Shown piece by piece: positions 23,535 to 33,119 of a stretch of 64,000 bases of DNA (position 1 is its first letter; the number at the start of each line of letters is the position of its first letter). Position numbers and translations under genes: made by a program. Under the pieces are notes generated by a model that did no database searches, was not told where the DNA came from, and saw only the letters and a program-made list of their open reading frames with translations. This DNA is from Hyalella azteca (lineage: Eukaryota > Arthropoda > Malacostraca > Amphipoda > Hyalellidae). The stretch covers positions 372,001-436,000 of the forward strand of contig NW_025931637.1 of the NCBI RefSeq assembly GCF_000764305.2. Reading direction: 5' to 3'.

Positions 23535-25638
23535 CTGCACATACAAACAAAACAAAAAAATTACTAATTTTTTCATATTTTGTCAACAATGTTTTCACAG
23601 ATAGCAAGAAAGCGGAGCAATTCAGGCACACCATTTCTTGCTCAAATAAAATACCATTACAAACATAAAATCCGATAGACAATTTAATAGATGTGGGAAA
23701 ATCATATTTATCAATTCCATATTAATTTCTAATGCATCAGCTTTTTATTAAGTGAACAGAACATGTAAATTAACTTAAAGATTTAGTTCAGCATAAATCA
23801 TTAAATATCGGCGTCAGCAGCAGAATAAATGAAAGTCAAGAAACGAGACTTACTATTAATTTGATGATCACTTACTCTTCTTCAACGTATATAATGATTT
23901 CAACAAAGACCTCGCCCGTTAATGTTTACATATATTTTTCACATCTCAATTCCGTATTGTTACCGTTATTCAAATAAGACTTGCCTCAACATCGTACTGC
24001 CAAACAATGAGTGTCATAAACGAGGATAAGTAAACGCATTATAGAAGTTAGATGGTATAGAACTTGCTTTAAGAAGCATCTTGATGATAATTTCGCTCAT
24101 TAGGCTCAATAACGAGTTAGATTAGAACAATAAAAGTTTACGCTAAGAATAATCTGTACTTTTGGAAAAATAAATTTGTGATACAAGTCATATAACCTAT
24201 CTGTTTACCACGGTACATCAAATTCCATAATACAAAGATTATATTTAGCTACATATACGATTGCAATCGAAGAATTTCTTTTAAATGAGGTCGTATTGAT
24301 ATAATATTGACTGGCAGTGCTCTTATATAGACATCATCTACACTAAGCCCGCAGGCTAGTCAGGGCAAATCTATAATAACTCCACGGAACTCACAATCAA
24401 TATTTCACTACCCACTTATTACAGTATATGAAGGAAAGATCTTTCTATTCGTTCATGTCCCTCGATCATGGCTCTCAACTACTGAAGAAAAATTTTCAAT
24501 GTGACCTTCCTACATAAAAAATTAAGGGAGTTAAATTGTAAAATCACTTTGAAATGAATAATCTCTTTAAATGATTGTATTTTTCGGAAGGCACGTTTTC
24601 AATGAATGGGTTGTTCGTGGGGAATCGGGAACAGCAGAAGAATTTATGCAGGTGTGGAGTGAGGCTTTATGTTATCCTGACTTGAATTTGAAAGAGTATC
24701 CATGGAAGAAAGTAACGCAATACTATATTCTCTACACACATCAGTTCTCTAATAAGATAAACACTAAATGTATTGCGCGGCAATATCAGTGTTTAGTCTT
24801 GCTATTCAATTGTTTTTTTTTTTGCAGTTTTTTAATGCGTTATGCCAGGAACGGTCACAAGGAATTTTTCGTAAAGAATTGCTAATAAAATAAACAGGCA
24901 TGAGTTTCTCTCAGATATTCGGCTCGGAGATATAATATGTCTTTATTTATTATTATTTATTATTTTAATTATTATTTAGCATTATTAATATATTATTCCC
25001 CGCCTCCCACATCGTACTAAAAAATGAACGATGTTTCTCAGTGTACCGTTTTAAAACCAATCCTTGTAACACATAAACATATTTTGATGTTTCAATTTAT
25101 ATATATAACATACATCTATAACAGAGCCATCAGATCACATCGCGGATATCAGAACATCAATAGAGAAGAATTGTTACACACAACAATAAATTTTCATCAG
25201 AATTGCAGTTCTACCCATACACGTTTCGTGAATGTATGCAAACCCACAGCGTAGACAAAGGCTGACAAATCATGATTGAGAATTATTCTAATGCTCGATA
25301 CTTTTCTTGGATAAGAGAAACAATAATTTTTAACACCGTGTGAAAATTTGCCAGTATAGTCGCATAAGGCTCCTGGGTATATTTTATATGTTTAATGCTA
25401 CACCTCGTACGTATATGAAACGCGATCGATCTATAAGAAGTGCATGACGAGTGATCAATTTTCAATTAAAGTGGAACGTATTGATTATTCGTCGAACAAC
25501 TTTTTACACTAAAATAATCTTACAGTGATGTTCATTTACGACGATAGCCTTGAAGTTCAAGTTACTGACCTCGTTAAAGTCGGCAAGAGCAGACGTGAGT
25601 GACGTGGATGGAGTTAGTGACGGACGCAGAACCTCCAT
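21975..25638 (-). CDS. KLF: Kruppel-like zinc-finger transcription factor (KLF5/Dar1-like), two coding exons
   Basis: Sequence-specific nuclear transcription factor that should bind GC-box/CACCC DNA. Exon 1 (25638-25570, 23 codons, starting [11 protein letters not shown]) ends at a GTCAGT donor. Exon 2 (23534-21975) starts after a GTGCAG acceptor and continues in phase as [13 protein letters not shown]. Predicted length is 542 aa. Residues 24-440 are Pro/Ser/Thr/His-rich and probably disordered activation or repression sequence. A basic cluster (RRRRRARRK) precedes three C2H2 fingers at about 459-481, 489-511 and 519-539, with TGEKPY and TGDRPF linkers and [18 protein letters not shown] and [11 protein letters not shown] recognition helices: the three-finger KLF arrangement at the extreme C-terminus. 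The short tail after finger 3 and the [15 protein letters not shown] finger favour the KLF5/Dar1 group, but subgroup assignment is by memory only. A 2-kb intron separates the exons. Both reading frames are intact. Confidence 0.93.
23535..25569 (-). other. KLF intron 1
   Basis: AT-rich intron of about 2 kb. On the plus strand, 24590-24712 contains an open stretch ([19 protein letters not shown] and onward) followed by a GTAACG, which could be a stray exon or transposon fragment; I do not recognise it. Nothing else seen. Confidence 0.6.
25570..25638 (-). CDS. KLF: KLF exon 1 (first 23 codons)
   Basis: The ATG at 25638-25636 lies in a favourable context (AAAATGG). The exon ends AACGAG before GTCAGTAAC. 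It joins in phase 0 to exon 2, giving ALADFNE then MWQDLE. The exon is too short to be found without the splice logic. Confidence 0.8.
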
Positions 25639-26039
25639 TTTGCTAGAATGTCAAGCGTCCATTAGTGAAGAGCCGCAGGGCTCGACAGGGGTCACAGCTC
25701 CCGTAAAATAACGAACGAAATTTCCTATCAAGAACACGGCTCAGACAATTTTAAAGCCAAATTTCTGTGACTCGCTCAATCAGCCAAATGATAATAAATT
25801 CTGCGGTGCTATCGTGTCGCGTTAACAACAGAAATATTATAAATTTTTCGGATAAATAATGAGTGAAAAACACCGAGCACGTGTACTGCGGGACAGAAGT
25901 ATCGACGTTTGCCTTTACTTCACGGGACTGGAAGCGGACTGAGCACTTGCAGGGACTGGAACTCCAGAGCACTGCAGCGCCGCCCTCACGGCCGACAGGT
26001 GAAACGCTGCCACACGTCGCCATCCAGCCAGGCTCTGGA

Positions 26040-26500
26040 AACGGCAGCGTTGTCTCCGGGAAACATTTTAACTCTTGAATATGGGGACGGTGAGGCAGCT
26101 TTTGGAAACAACTGCTGTACCTCTGGAATATGGGGATAATGAGGCAGCTTTTGGATACAATTGTACCTCTGGAATATAGAGATAGTGAGGCAGCTTTTGG
26201 AAACAACTGTACCTCTTGAATATGAGAACGACAGCGTTGTCTCCGAAAAACATTTTACCTCTGGAATATGGGGACGGGAAGGCAGCTTTTGGAAACAAGT
26301 GTACCTCTTGAATATGAGAACGGCAAAGCAGCTTTTGGAAACAATTGCACCTCTTGAATATGTGGGCGGGAAGGCAGCTTTTGGAAACAATTGTACCTCT
26401 TGAATATGGGGACTGGAAGGCAGTTTTTGGAAACAATTGTACCTCTTGAATATGAGAACAGCAACGCAACTTTTGGAAATAATTATACCTCATGAATATG
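26040..26500. repeat. Minisatellite of about 46 bp upstream of the KLF gene
   Basis: About ten diverged copies of a unit with AGGCAGCTTTTGGAAACAAT, TGTACCTCTTGAATATG and a variable GGGACGG or AGAACGG link. Two copies (near 26055 and 26240) carry an inserted GTTGTCTCCGRRAAACATTT block. The array begins about 400 bp upstream of the first KLF coding exon, so it lies in or near promoter or 5'-UTR sequence. Several minus-strand frames remain open through it as by-products. Confidence 0.9.
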
Positions 26501-26509
26501 GAAACGACA

Positions 26510-28465
26510 ACTCCAGACCATTATTGTATGTTTGCTCCTCCATGCCGTAATGCTAGACAACTGTTGCACCTCTTGAATATAGAAGCAGCAACGTCAAACC
26601 ACCATTTCAACGCTTATAGAAACTTAGAAATTGGAAACAGCAACGGAAACGATTGCAGCTCTTGGAAACGATTGGAATAGCAAAGCTGTCTGGGGAAACC
26701 ATTGCATCTCGCTTTGTTTTCTTCCTCTTCTGTAAACGTAGACGACTTTAAAATTGCTGTTGTTCAGAAGGGGAAGTGCTCCTATTAGAGCTTCGTTATA
26801 TTTAGTGACTATTGCAATGGTGTGCCTTTAGTTTGTTATTATGTGTGTTCAACGAGCTGATGGAAGATGCATTAATCAAAATTATTATTTGCAATCGGCG
26901 TTTCTTGTGCAATTGATAAGTTTATTGAAAATTATTTTCTTATTCGTCAACCTCCAAATACTCGGAATAAAAATCTCAACAATCATCGAAGTTTCCTTCA
27001 GTCAAGTTTGTTCTGGATTCGAAGAACATGGACGTTAAATTAAGTATTAAATATTCGGAAGGTCTATTTTACGAACTTCATTCGTTCGTTAACACTTCAA
27101 CAATCAGTGCTAAAGTTCGTCTAAGTTATTTAGTTGATTATGAGCTGGGAAACAGTGCCTAGAAAAAGTGTTTGAATTTTATTCTATTTTTCTCCTAGTG
27201 TTATAATTTTATCCTAGTTCTATCATAGTGCAAAAATTCTCGTCTAGTTTCCTCCTATAGTGCAAGAATATCGTTTTAATTATCTTTTAGGGTTAAAATT
27301 TTATTCTATTTCTCTTTTAGTGGCAAAATTTCCTCCTAGTTTTTCCCTAGTTGCGCCTGGATTTGAGGTCAAGAACGACGACGTCTTTGGAGCAACTAGA
27401 GCGCGTTTAGCGTCTCCCCCTCCCCCGCCCCACCTGGGGGTCGTCGCTAGGTGTGCCCCCCCAAAGGCCCCCCTCCACCAGGGGTCTGACCAATACGAGC
27501 GCTGCTCCGTATAATGGCTGAAGTGTTGTTTTTCACCACAATTTCCTGCAATAAAGCAGCTAAAAAGCGGCCGTTCTTTGCTTCAGGAATGCGTGAGCTG
27601 CGGCGCATTTCAATGACATTCTTAATGTTTAGCCTGACGATGGTGAATTATTCACTGAATTCAGTGAATGAATTTCGTAACAGAATTTGTTCGCATAGGA
27701 ACAGTGGAATGATGTTCTCTGAATCTCAGTAAGTTTGTCAGTAAATGCCTAATCAGTGCAAGATAATTAAACTTAATGCAAATGAATATATAACAGTTAT
27801 ATACCTACAACAATACTTCTGATAATTGAAAATTTTAATTTCGAATAAACCCAGAGAAGAAAATTTTCAATTAACTCGATACAAATTAACTGATCTATAT
27901 ATACGCGGTGGACTACTTTGTTCTGTACGTTTCACTTAAATTCGACTGCTCAGTTTAAAGTCATTATTATAGCGCTAGTTATATTGGAATAATATCCTCG
28001 CCGTGCTTAAAATTAACAGAAAATATTCAGTCTGAAAATTGGCCGGAAGTTTGAGGTACGAGATTTATTCAGTCATTAATTAAGTTTACTATGAATAAAT
28101 ATTACCTAACTCAACTATAGCCCGAGCAGTACAAAATACTATAGAATGGCCGGGCTCATGTTGCTTAAATTCTTAATAAAAAAAAACATTTCTTCTTGAT
28201 GGGATATTTGTAATTCCCATCAATAAAATAGCATATTATTATCATAATTCTAATAAATTGAGTATATCCGCATTCGCCATTCATTTATTCATTATATAAT
28301 ATGTCATGCGATTAATGCATGATATTTAGACAAAAAAAATCATTTGCATTCAAGAATTAAGTACAGGGCTCGAAGGTATTTTCCATTTGTTATTTCAACG
28401 TAAATAAGTCGCAACTTTCACAAGCGCGAGACACTGCATGAAATCTACGGGATTTTATCCCACGT
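26510..28465. other. Intergenic; degenerate TTTTATTCTA-type repetition and a GC-rich patch
   Basis: At about 27170-27350 there are drifting copies of a TTATTCTATTTYTCYTYTAG unit. At about 27395-27515 lies a C-rich patch (CCCCCTCCCCCGCCCC and CACCAGGGGTCTGACC) of unknown origin. No gene recognised. Confidence 0.5.
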
Positions 28466-28471
28466 TTAAAA

Positions 28472-28864
28472 GCTAATAGACTGTGCATTAGCTGATAGGC
28501 TGTACATTAGCTGATAGGCTGTACATTAGCTGATAGGCTGTACATTAGCTGATAGGCTGTGCATTAGCTGATAGGCTGAGCATTAGCTGATAGGCTGTAC
28601 ATTAGCTGATAGGCTGTGCATTAGCTGATAGGCTGTGCACTAGCTGATAGGCTGTGCATTAGCTGATAGGCTGTGCATTAGCTGATAGGCTGTGACATTA
28701 GCTGATAGGCTGTGCATTAGCTGATAGGCTGTGCACTAGCTGATAGGCTGTGCATTAGCTGATAGGCTGTGCATTAGCTGATAGGCTGTGCATTAGCTGA
28801 TAGACCGTGCATTAGCTGATAGGCTGTGCATTAGCTGATTGGCTGTGCATTAGCTGATAGGCTT
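28472..28864. repeat. 19-bp minisatellite
   Basis: About twenty copies of a 19-bp unit, CATTAGCTGATAGGCTGTG, with rare substitutions (CACTAG, GACCGTG, GATTGG) and one single-base insertion near 28692. Very high copy identity suggests recent expansion. Confidence 0.97.
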
Positions 28865-29195
28865 TGGTCTCAAACGCCATTTAAATGTTATTGATTCAAA
28901 TTCGACACTTTCCATCAGCAACTATTTCTTATTTAACATTAAATTACAGTCTATCTTTATCCAGAGCTCCTGATATTTGACATGCCTATATAAATTAGAG
29001 CTTTTGACTGGCATTTCCATTTCTTGTTTTGACTAGCGAGCAAATTTCAGTTACGAACGAAAGCTGCTACTATAACGACTTTAATGAATTACTGAAATAT
29101 CTATCCCTAGAAATCAATCAGCTTTTCAACACTCAAGGCAAGTGTTGACTCTTATACATTTTAAGCAGAAAATCTCTTCTTGCCTGGGTCGTCAT

Positions 29196-29220
29196 AAGTT
29201 TTTATATCATCAATCTCAAC
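29196..29220 (+). promoter_or_regulatory. Conserved element 37 bp upstream of tRNA-Leu copy 1
   Basis: AAGTTTTTATATCATCAATC and the following CTCAAC match the sequence at the same distance upstream of the second tRNA copy (31902-31926), differing at only a few positions. The surroundings are otherwise unrelated. A TATATC core at about -30 fits a Pol III upstream TATA-like element of the kind known for insect tRNA genes. Confidence 0.6.
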
Positions 29221-29232
29221 CATAGCGATGAG

Positions 29233-29316
29233 GTCAGGATGGCCGAGCGGTCTAAGGCGCTGCGTTCAGGTCGCAGTCTGGTTCTCCAGGCGTGGGTTCG
29301 AATCCCACTTCTGACA
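29233..29316 (+). tRNA. trnL-CAG: tRNA-Leu (anticodon CAG), copy 1
   Basis: 84 nt including the discriminator A. The acceptor stem GTCAGGA pairs with TTCTGAC. The D-arm region GGCCGAGCGGTCTAAGGC holds the A box. Anticodon stem CTGCG/CGCAG encloses loop TTCAGGT, giving CAG. A long class II variable arm (TCTGGTTCTCCAGGC) is as expected for leucine. The T arm GTGGGTTCGAATCCCAC holds the B box. All stems are intact. Confidence 0.97.
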
Positions 29317-29324
29317 TGAAAATA

Positions 29325-29328
29325 TTTT
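29325..29328 (+). terminator. Pol III terminator for tRNA-Leu copy 1
   Basis: TTTT run eight bases after the tRNA 3' end. Confidence 0.65.
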
Positions 29329-29799
29329 ACAAATTTAAAACATACAGGTGTAATACCATCCTGATTTCGTGATTGTAGAACTACAGGAGTACTCTTAGTA
29401 TGTGTAGCGGACGGGTACGCAGCCGTCGCCTACAAATTTAACTCTTAAAAAGCAAAGAAGCAAACGCTCAGTACAAAAATTCTCAGCTAAACTCAGCCTC
29501 AGAACTACAATGCCGCAGACCACGCTTGAAACACTTCAAGCCACACCATGCAGTTCCGCGACGGCTCGAAACCAAAGGCGCTGTGTGCCTACAGCCACTT
29601 CTCCAGCCAGTCTAGTCTCCACTGCATCTACACCCCAACATACGCCTACCTCTACACTTACCCTGCCTCCCCACCTCGCTAAAGCCAATGATCGGATCCA
29701 GTCCCCCACATGCCCCGTTTATCCACCTTGCTGCAGCCAATGAGGTTAGGTTAAAGAATTGATGTCACATGTTTTCTTAAATCGCAAGTTTAAATAAAA

Positions 29800-29868
29800 T
29801 TTAAAAGCAAAGAATAGCCCACAAAAATTCATATCTTTATAGAAAAAGTTTCGGAGTCCAGTTCCTAG
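29800..29868. repeat. Fragment related to the 11.4-kb inverted repeat
   Basis: AAAGCAAAGAA, then a diverged middle, then AAAGTTTCGGAGTCCAGTTCC, match the arm at 11397-11470 in order. The GAAAC side of the hammerhead-like core is kept, but CTGATG is lost. It lies just upstream of the Penelope remnant, supporting a link between this sequence family and Penelope elements. Two AAAAAAGTTAAAAGTTAATC copies follow (29869-29910). Confidence 0.55.
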
Positions 29869-29912
29869 TTAAAAAAGTTAAAAGTTAATCAAAAAAGTTA
29901 AAAGTTAATCAA

Positions 29913-30245
29913 TATTATTGTGCACGATGTGCATCTGCGTACGTTGGGATGACGTCACGCAATTTTTATTCCAGGGTCGCTGAGCATAAGGGCAGGAGTT
30001 GTAGGACCGGACAGTTGCTATCGCGCCCACCTCATTCGGCTGTGCGCACTCATGCCGAGCAGTGTGATGTCCCTGTTTCTGGCAGTGACTTTAAGGTGTT
30101 AGCTTCCACCTCCGGTACTTCAGATTTGCGTATTTTAGAATCATTGTACATCTTTAAACTTAGGCCTAGTTTGAATTCAACTGTTAGCTCCTATCCTCTT
30201 GAAATTGTGAATAGATTGTTTTTTTGTGCTCTATTTTATTTGTAA
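29913..30245 (+). pseudogene. Penelope-like element remnant: GIY-YIG endonuclease domain
   Basis: The open frame reads YYCARCASAYVGMTSRNF, then SRVAEHKGRSCRTG, PPHSAVRTHAEQCD and LRILESLYIFKLRPSLN. This matches the order of the C-terminal GIY-YIG endonuclease of Penelope-like retroelements: a CxxC next to a Y-[VI]-G signature, the R...EH helix, a THAEQCD-type motif, then LRILESLYI and LRPSLN. No reverse transcriptase domain lies upstream, so it is a truncated 3' fragment, as is common for these elements. The frame ends at a stop at 30243-30245. The domain name is from recall of the family; no search was run. Confidence 0.8.
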
Positions 30246-30249
30246 ATTT

Positions 30250-31900
30250 AAGTTTTTAATTGCGTTCTGTGCGTTCAATTATATTAATTTGTTACTTTCT
30301 ATATGAATTCTAGAGGTTAGGTTAGGTGCGGGAAGGTTTGTTTCGGTGGAGAGGTGGGGCACTTGTGGAGGAACAGCGACTGCTGGCTTACGGCACCTAT
30401 GGCTCCATGCACGTAAGTTCATAGGCTTATCTACTCAGTAGCATGCTTGCTCACAGGTAGGAATATGAAAGTGATGACGGTATTGGGAAATGCTGGCCTC
30501 CAACATGCAACCACCCTATCGGAAGAAGCAGACCCATGCTACGCTGGGAATGAGTGCCGCCTCTGTATTCCTCCGTCGTCAGCTCCCCGCAGGCAAGTCG
30601 TCCTTAATTGCCCCGAGATCCCGGGAGCTAGTCTGTAATTACCGCAGACATTTTCGCAAGACATTTAGACAGAATTTATGCTTTCCAAATCTGTTCTCAA
30701 TCCCAAAATTTCTGACCATCGTGAAAAACACGATAGAGAAAGCAACTTTTGTGCGTCTCGTACGTCTTGACCACAGTCAATCAGAGCGTTACGACGCTGA
30801 CACAGCTGTGTCTGCAAGGGGCCAGGAGCTACGGCTTCATCCTCAACCGATTTGCTTCTGCGAATTTATCAAATTCAATAAAGGGCCTATTGGAATTAAA
30901 TCAGCCTATTATTGATTAAAACCGGAGAACAGACCTCATGCATGCTGCGGAGCATTTTAAGTGACTTCATGGGAAACTTTCCATGCAGTTTTTGAAATAA
31001 ATTATTTGATATGAAGTCAATTTTCTGGCACACCGGAGGCGATTAAGGCACGTTAAAAATCGTCATGAACGAATCTCGATGTCTGTAAGACCTATACCTG
31101 ATCGTGCTATCTCATAACCCAAATATTTATTTCGGTTATATTTAAAGGCGAATGATGGTTTTAAGGTGGCTAGCCTTAAAACCGTCAAACCTAAGAATAG
31201 CCTTAGGTCCGCCATTCAGTAAGCTTTATGGTCATTAGCCGTCTCATTCATGCAAACAGTTAAATAAAATAATGAGTTACAAGAAATGCAAATAGTTAAT
31301 GAGAAATAAACGCCTTTTTCGGATTGTTTCAGGCCGGATAGAATTTTGGCAACTTTCCAATCTTAGGCACAAACTCTCGTTAGTCGCAGGAGTTCGCACG
31401 CCACGTTTGGATTGACTGTTTTTTAATTAATCAATCGTTTATCAGAAATATCTACGACAAAGAAATGTGCAAAAACAGATTCACGCCGAAGAAATATGTA
31501 TTGCGGTCACTCCTCATGAACAGTACGATCAAAATGTGTTCCTTTGCAATTCCATTTGATTCACGAAAGTTTAATTTTAGCTTAGCGTGCATTATTTAAC
31601 GTGCATCTATCAAATTAATTCATTAATCAAATTCATGACGACATTCATGGCGAGCCTACTAAGTGAACAAGTGCAAGGTGAACCTACCGAGCCAGCAGGT
31701 TCGATAACTTAGGGCGATAAAGATTTTGTTTCGCACAACTAAACAAAATCGTATATGTTTCGTGAAGAGCTTCGTGCTTCAGAATTTAGTACCTTGAGCA
31801 CAGCTACATCTTGCTCTACAGGTAGCTATAATTCGTCTTCACTAATATGGACGAAAAATATCATTCCAACAAGAAAAATGGTAATGTTATTAACTCCTAA
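30250..31900. other. Intergenic between Penelope remnant and second tRNA
   Basis: Contains GAGGTTAGGTTAGG at about 30311 (two TTAGG units, too short to call telomeric) and a moderately GC-rich piece at 30430-30640 with open frames but no recognisable domain. Nothing supportable as a gene. Confidence 0.45.
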
Positions 31901-31901
31901 A

Positions 31902-31926
31902 AAGTTTCTATATCATCGATCTCACC
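31902..31926 (+). promoter_or_regulatory. Conserved element 37 bp upstream of tRNA-Leu copy 2
   Basis: AAGTTTCTATATCATCGATC then CTCACC. It has the same position relative to the tRNA as in copy 1, with few mismatches, while the flanks further out differ. Confidence 0.6.
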
Positions 31927-31938
31927 TTCAGTGGCATC

Positions 31939-32022
31939 GTCAGGATGGCCGAGCGGTCTAAGGCGCTGCGTTCAGGTCGCAGTCTGGTTCTCCAGGCGTG
32001 GGTTCGAATCCCACTTCTGACA
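31939..32022 (+). tRNA. trnL-CAG: tRNA-Leu (anticodon CAG), copy 2
   Basis: Identical over its 84 nt to the copy at 29233, with the same variable arm. Perfect identity with diverged flanks implies recent duplication or strong selection/gene conversion. Confidence 0.97.
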
Positions 32023-32026
32023 AATA

Positions 32027-32031
32027 TTTTT
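32027..32031 (+). terminator. Pol III terminator for tRNA-Leu copy 2
   Basis: T5 run a few bases past the tRNA 3' end. Confidence 0.65.
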
Positions 32032-32374
32032 ATTGGACTATTCGTCTCATTGAAGGAATCTCCTGAGAGCGGAACTTTTTGAACACACTATAACTCTAAA
32101 TATCCAAGCTCGTAAAATGAATTAAACAAAATGCAAAATTTGAGTGAGGATAATATCAGAATCTTCTTGAGCGATCGAAAAATATCCTGAATAAATTGAG
32201 AAATATACTTTGTGCCTGAAGGTTCTTGCTTGGGAAATAGCTTGGTAAGTATAGTGGCGGACAATATTTTAGAGGTGTAGTGGAATTTTATTTTATGTAT
32301 TTCTATTATATATATTTAACCACAAGTGTGTACACGCACCCTAAGTAAGTGAAATTATTTGATATTTTTCTTCT

Positions 32375-32580
32375 TAGTAAATATTGTCGCACTTCTTAGT
32401 AAATATTGTCTTGCTTCTTAATAAACCTTGTCGCTCATCTCAGCAAATATTGTCGCGTATCTCAATAAATATTGTCGCGTATCTCAGCAAATATTGTCGA
32501 GTATCTCAATAAATATTGTCGCGTATCTCAGTAAATATTTTTGCGTATCTCAGTAAATATTGCCGCGCTTCTTAGTAAGC
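32375..32580. repeat. 22-bp minisatellite
   Basis: About nine copies of a 22-bp unit, CGCGTATCTCARTAAATATTGT, with variant starts (CTTCTTAGTAAATATTGTCG) at both edges. Confidence 0.92.
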
Positions 32581-32681
32581 ATATCCGAAATCTACAATTC
32601 GACGAAGAATAGCGAAGTGATAACTACAGAGTATAACAGAGCAATAGACACGCTCTGACTTGTGACCACCACTGTCATATA

Positions 32682-33113
32682 TAGCGGTCAACGAGCGTAC
32701 GCGGCGAGGATGTCATTTTTATTGAAGTCGGAATTGAAGACAGCGGAAAAGACCGAGATACGCAGGCCGAGACCAGCGTCAGCAACGCAGCTAAGAAATA
32801 TAAAAAATTGTGTCAAGAGAACGTAAATGAACTGAAGCAAAATATGGAGGAATAAAAGCGCCGTCAAGAAATGAAAGCTCTCGAAGACGAGGAAGTGAAG
32901 AAGCGTAAGACTGAGAGGAGGTTGCAGATGCAACACAAAATATTCGTGGCCGAGAGCGCACTGAGTCGGGCTAAACAAAAAGAGGCAAATGGTAAATTGA
33001 AAAAAGTGGCGCAAGAACGCAAGGAAGACATGGATGTGCAGCAGGATGATTGTAGTGCCCGGCACAAGAAGCAATGGCAGCGAGTTGTAGATGGGGAAGA
33101 TTTTCCAGATTGA
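32682..33113 (+). pseudogene. Broken charged coiled-coil reading frame
   Basis: After a possible acceptor (ATATATAG ending at 32681) a frame reads about 57 codons (TSVRGEDVIFIEVGIEDSG, later KKYKKLCQENVNELKQNMEE), meets a TAA at 32854-32856, then continues in the same frame (KRRQEMKALEDEEVKKRK and onward) to a stop at 33111-33113. The total is about 143 codons. It is rich in K, E, R and Q with a heptad-like pattern. The single in-frame stop in otherwise coherent sequence suggests a recently disabled exon or a transposon-gene fragment. The family is not recognised. Confidence 0.4.
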
Positions 33114-33119
33114 TGAATA

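Noticed and set aside
25751..26493. Several minus-strand frames with SKSCL and SPYSRG repeats
   Set aside because: Produced by the roughly 46-bp minisatellite upstream of the KLF gene.
28472..28864. CRISPR-like array of regularly repeated units
   Set aside because: Units are directly adjacent with no unique spacers and the genome is eukaryotic; it is a minisatellite.
30309..30326. Interstitial arthropod telomere repeat (TTAGG)n
   Set aside because: Only two units are present, within chance expectation.
31755..31961. 68-codon plus-strand frame ending inside the tRNA
   Set aside because: It overlaps the tRNA-Leu gene and has no recognisable features.
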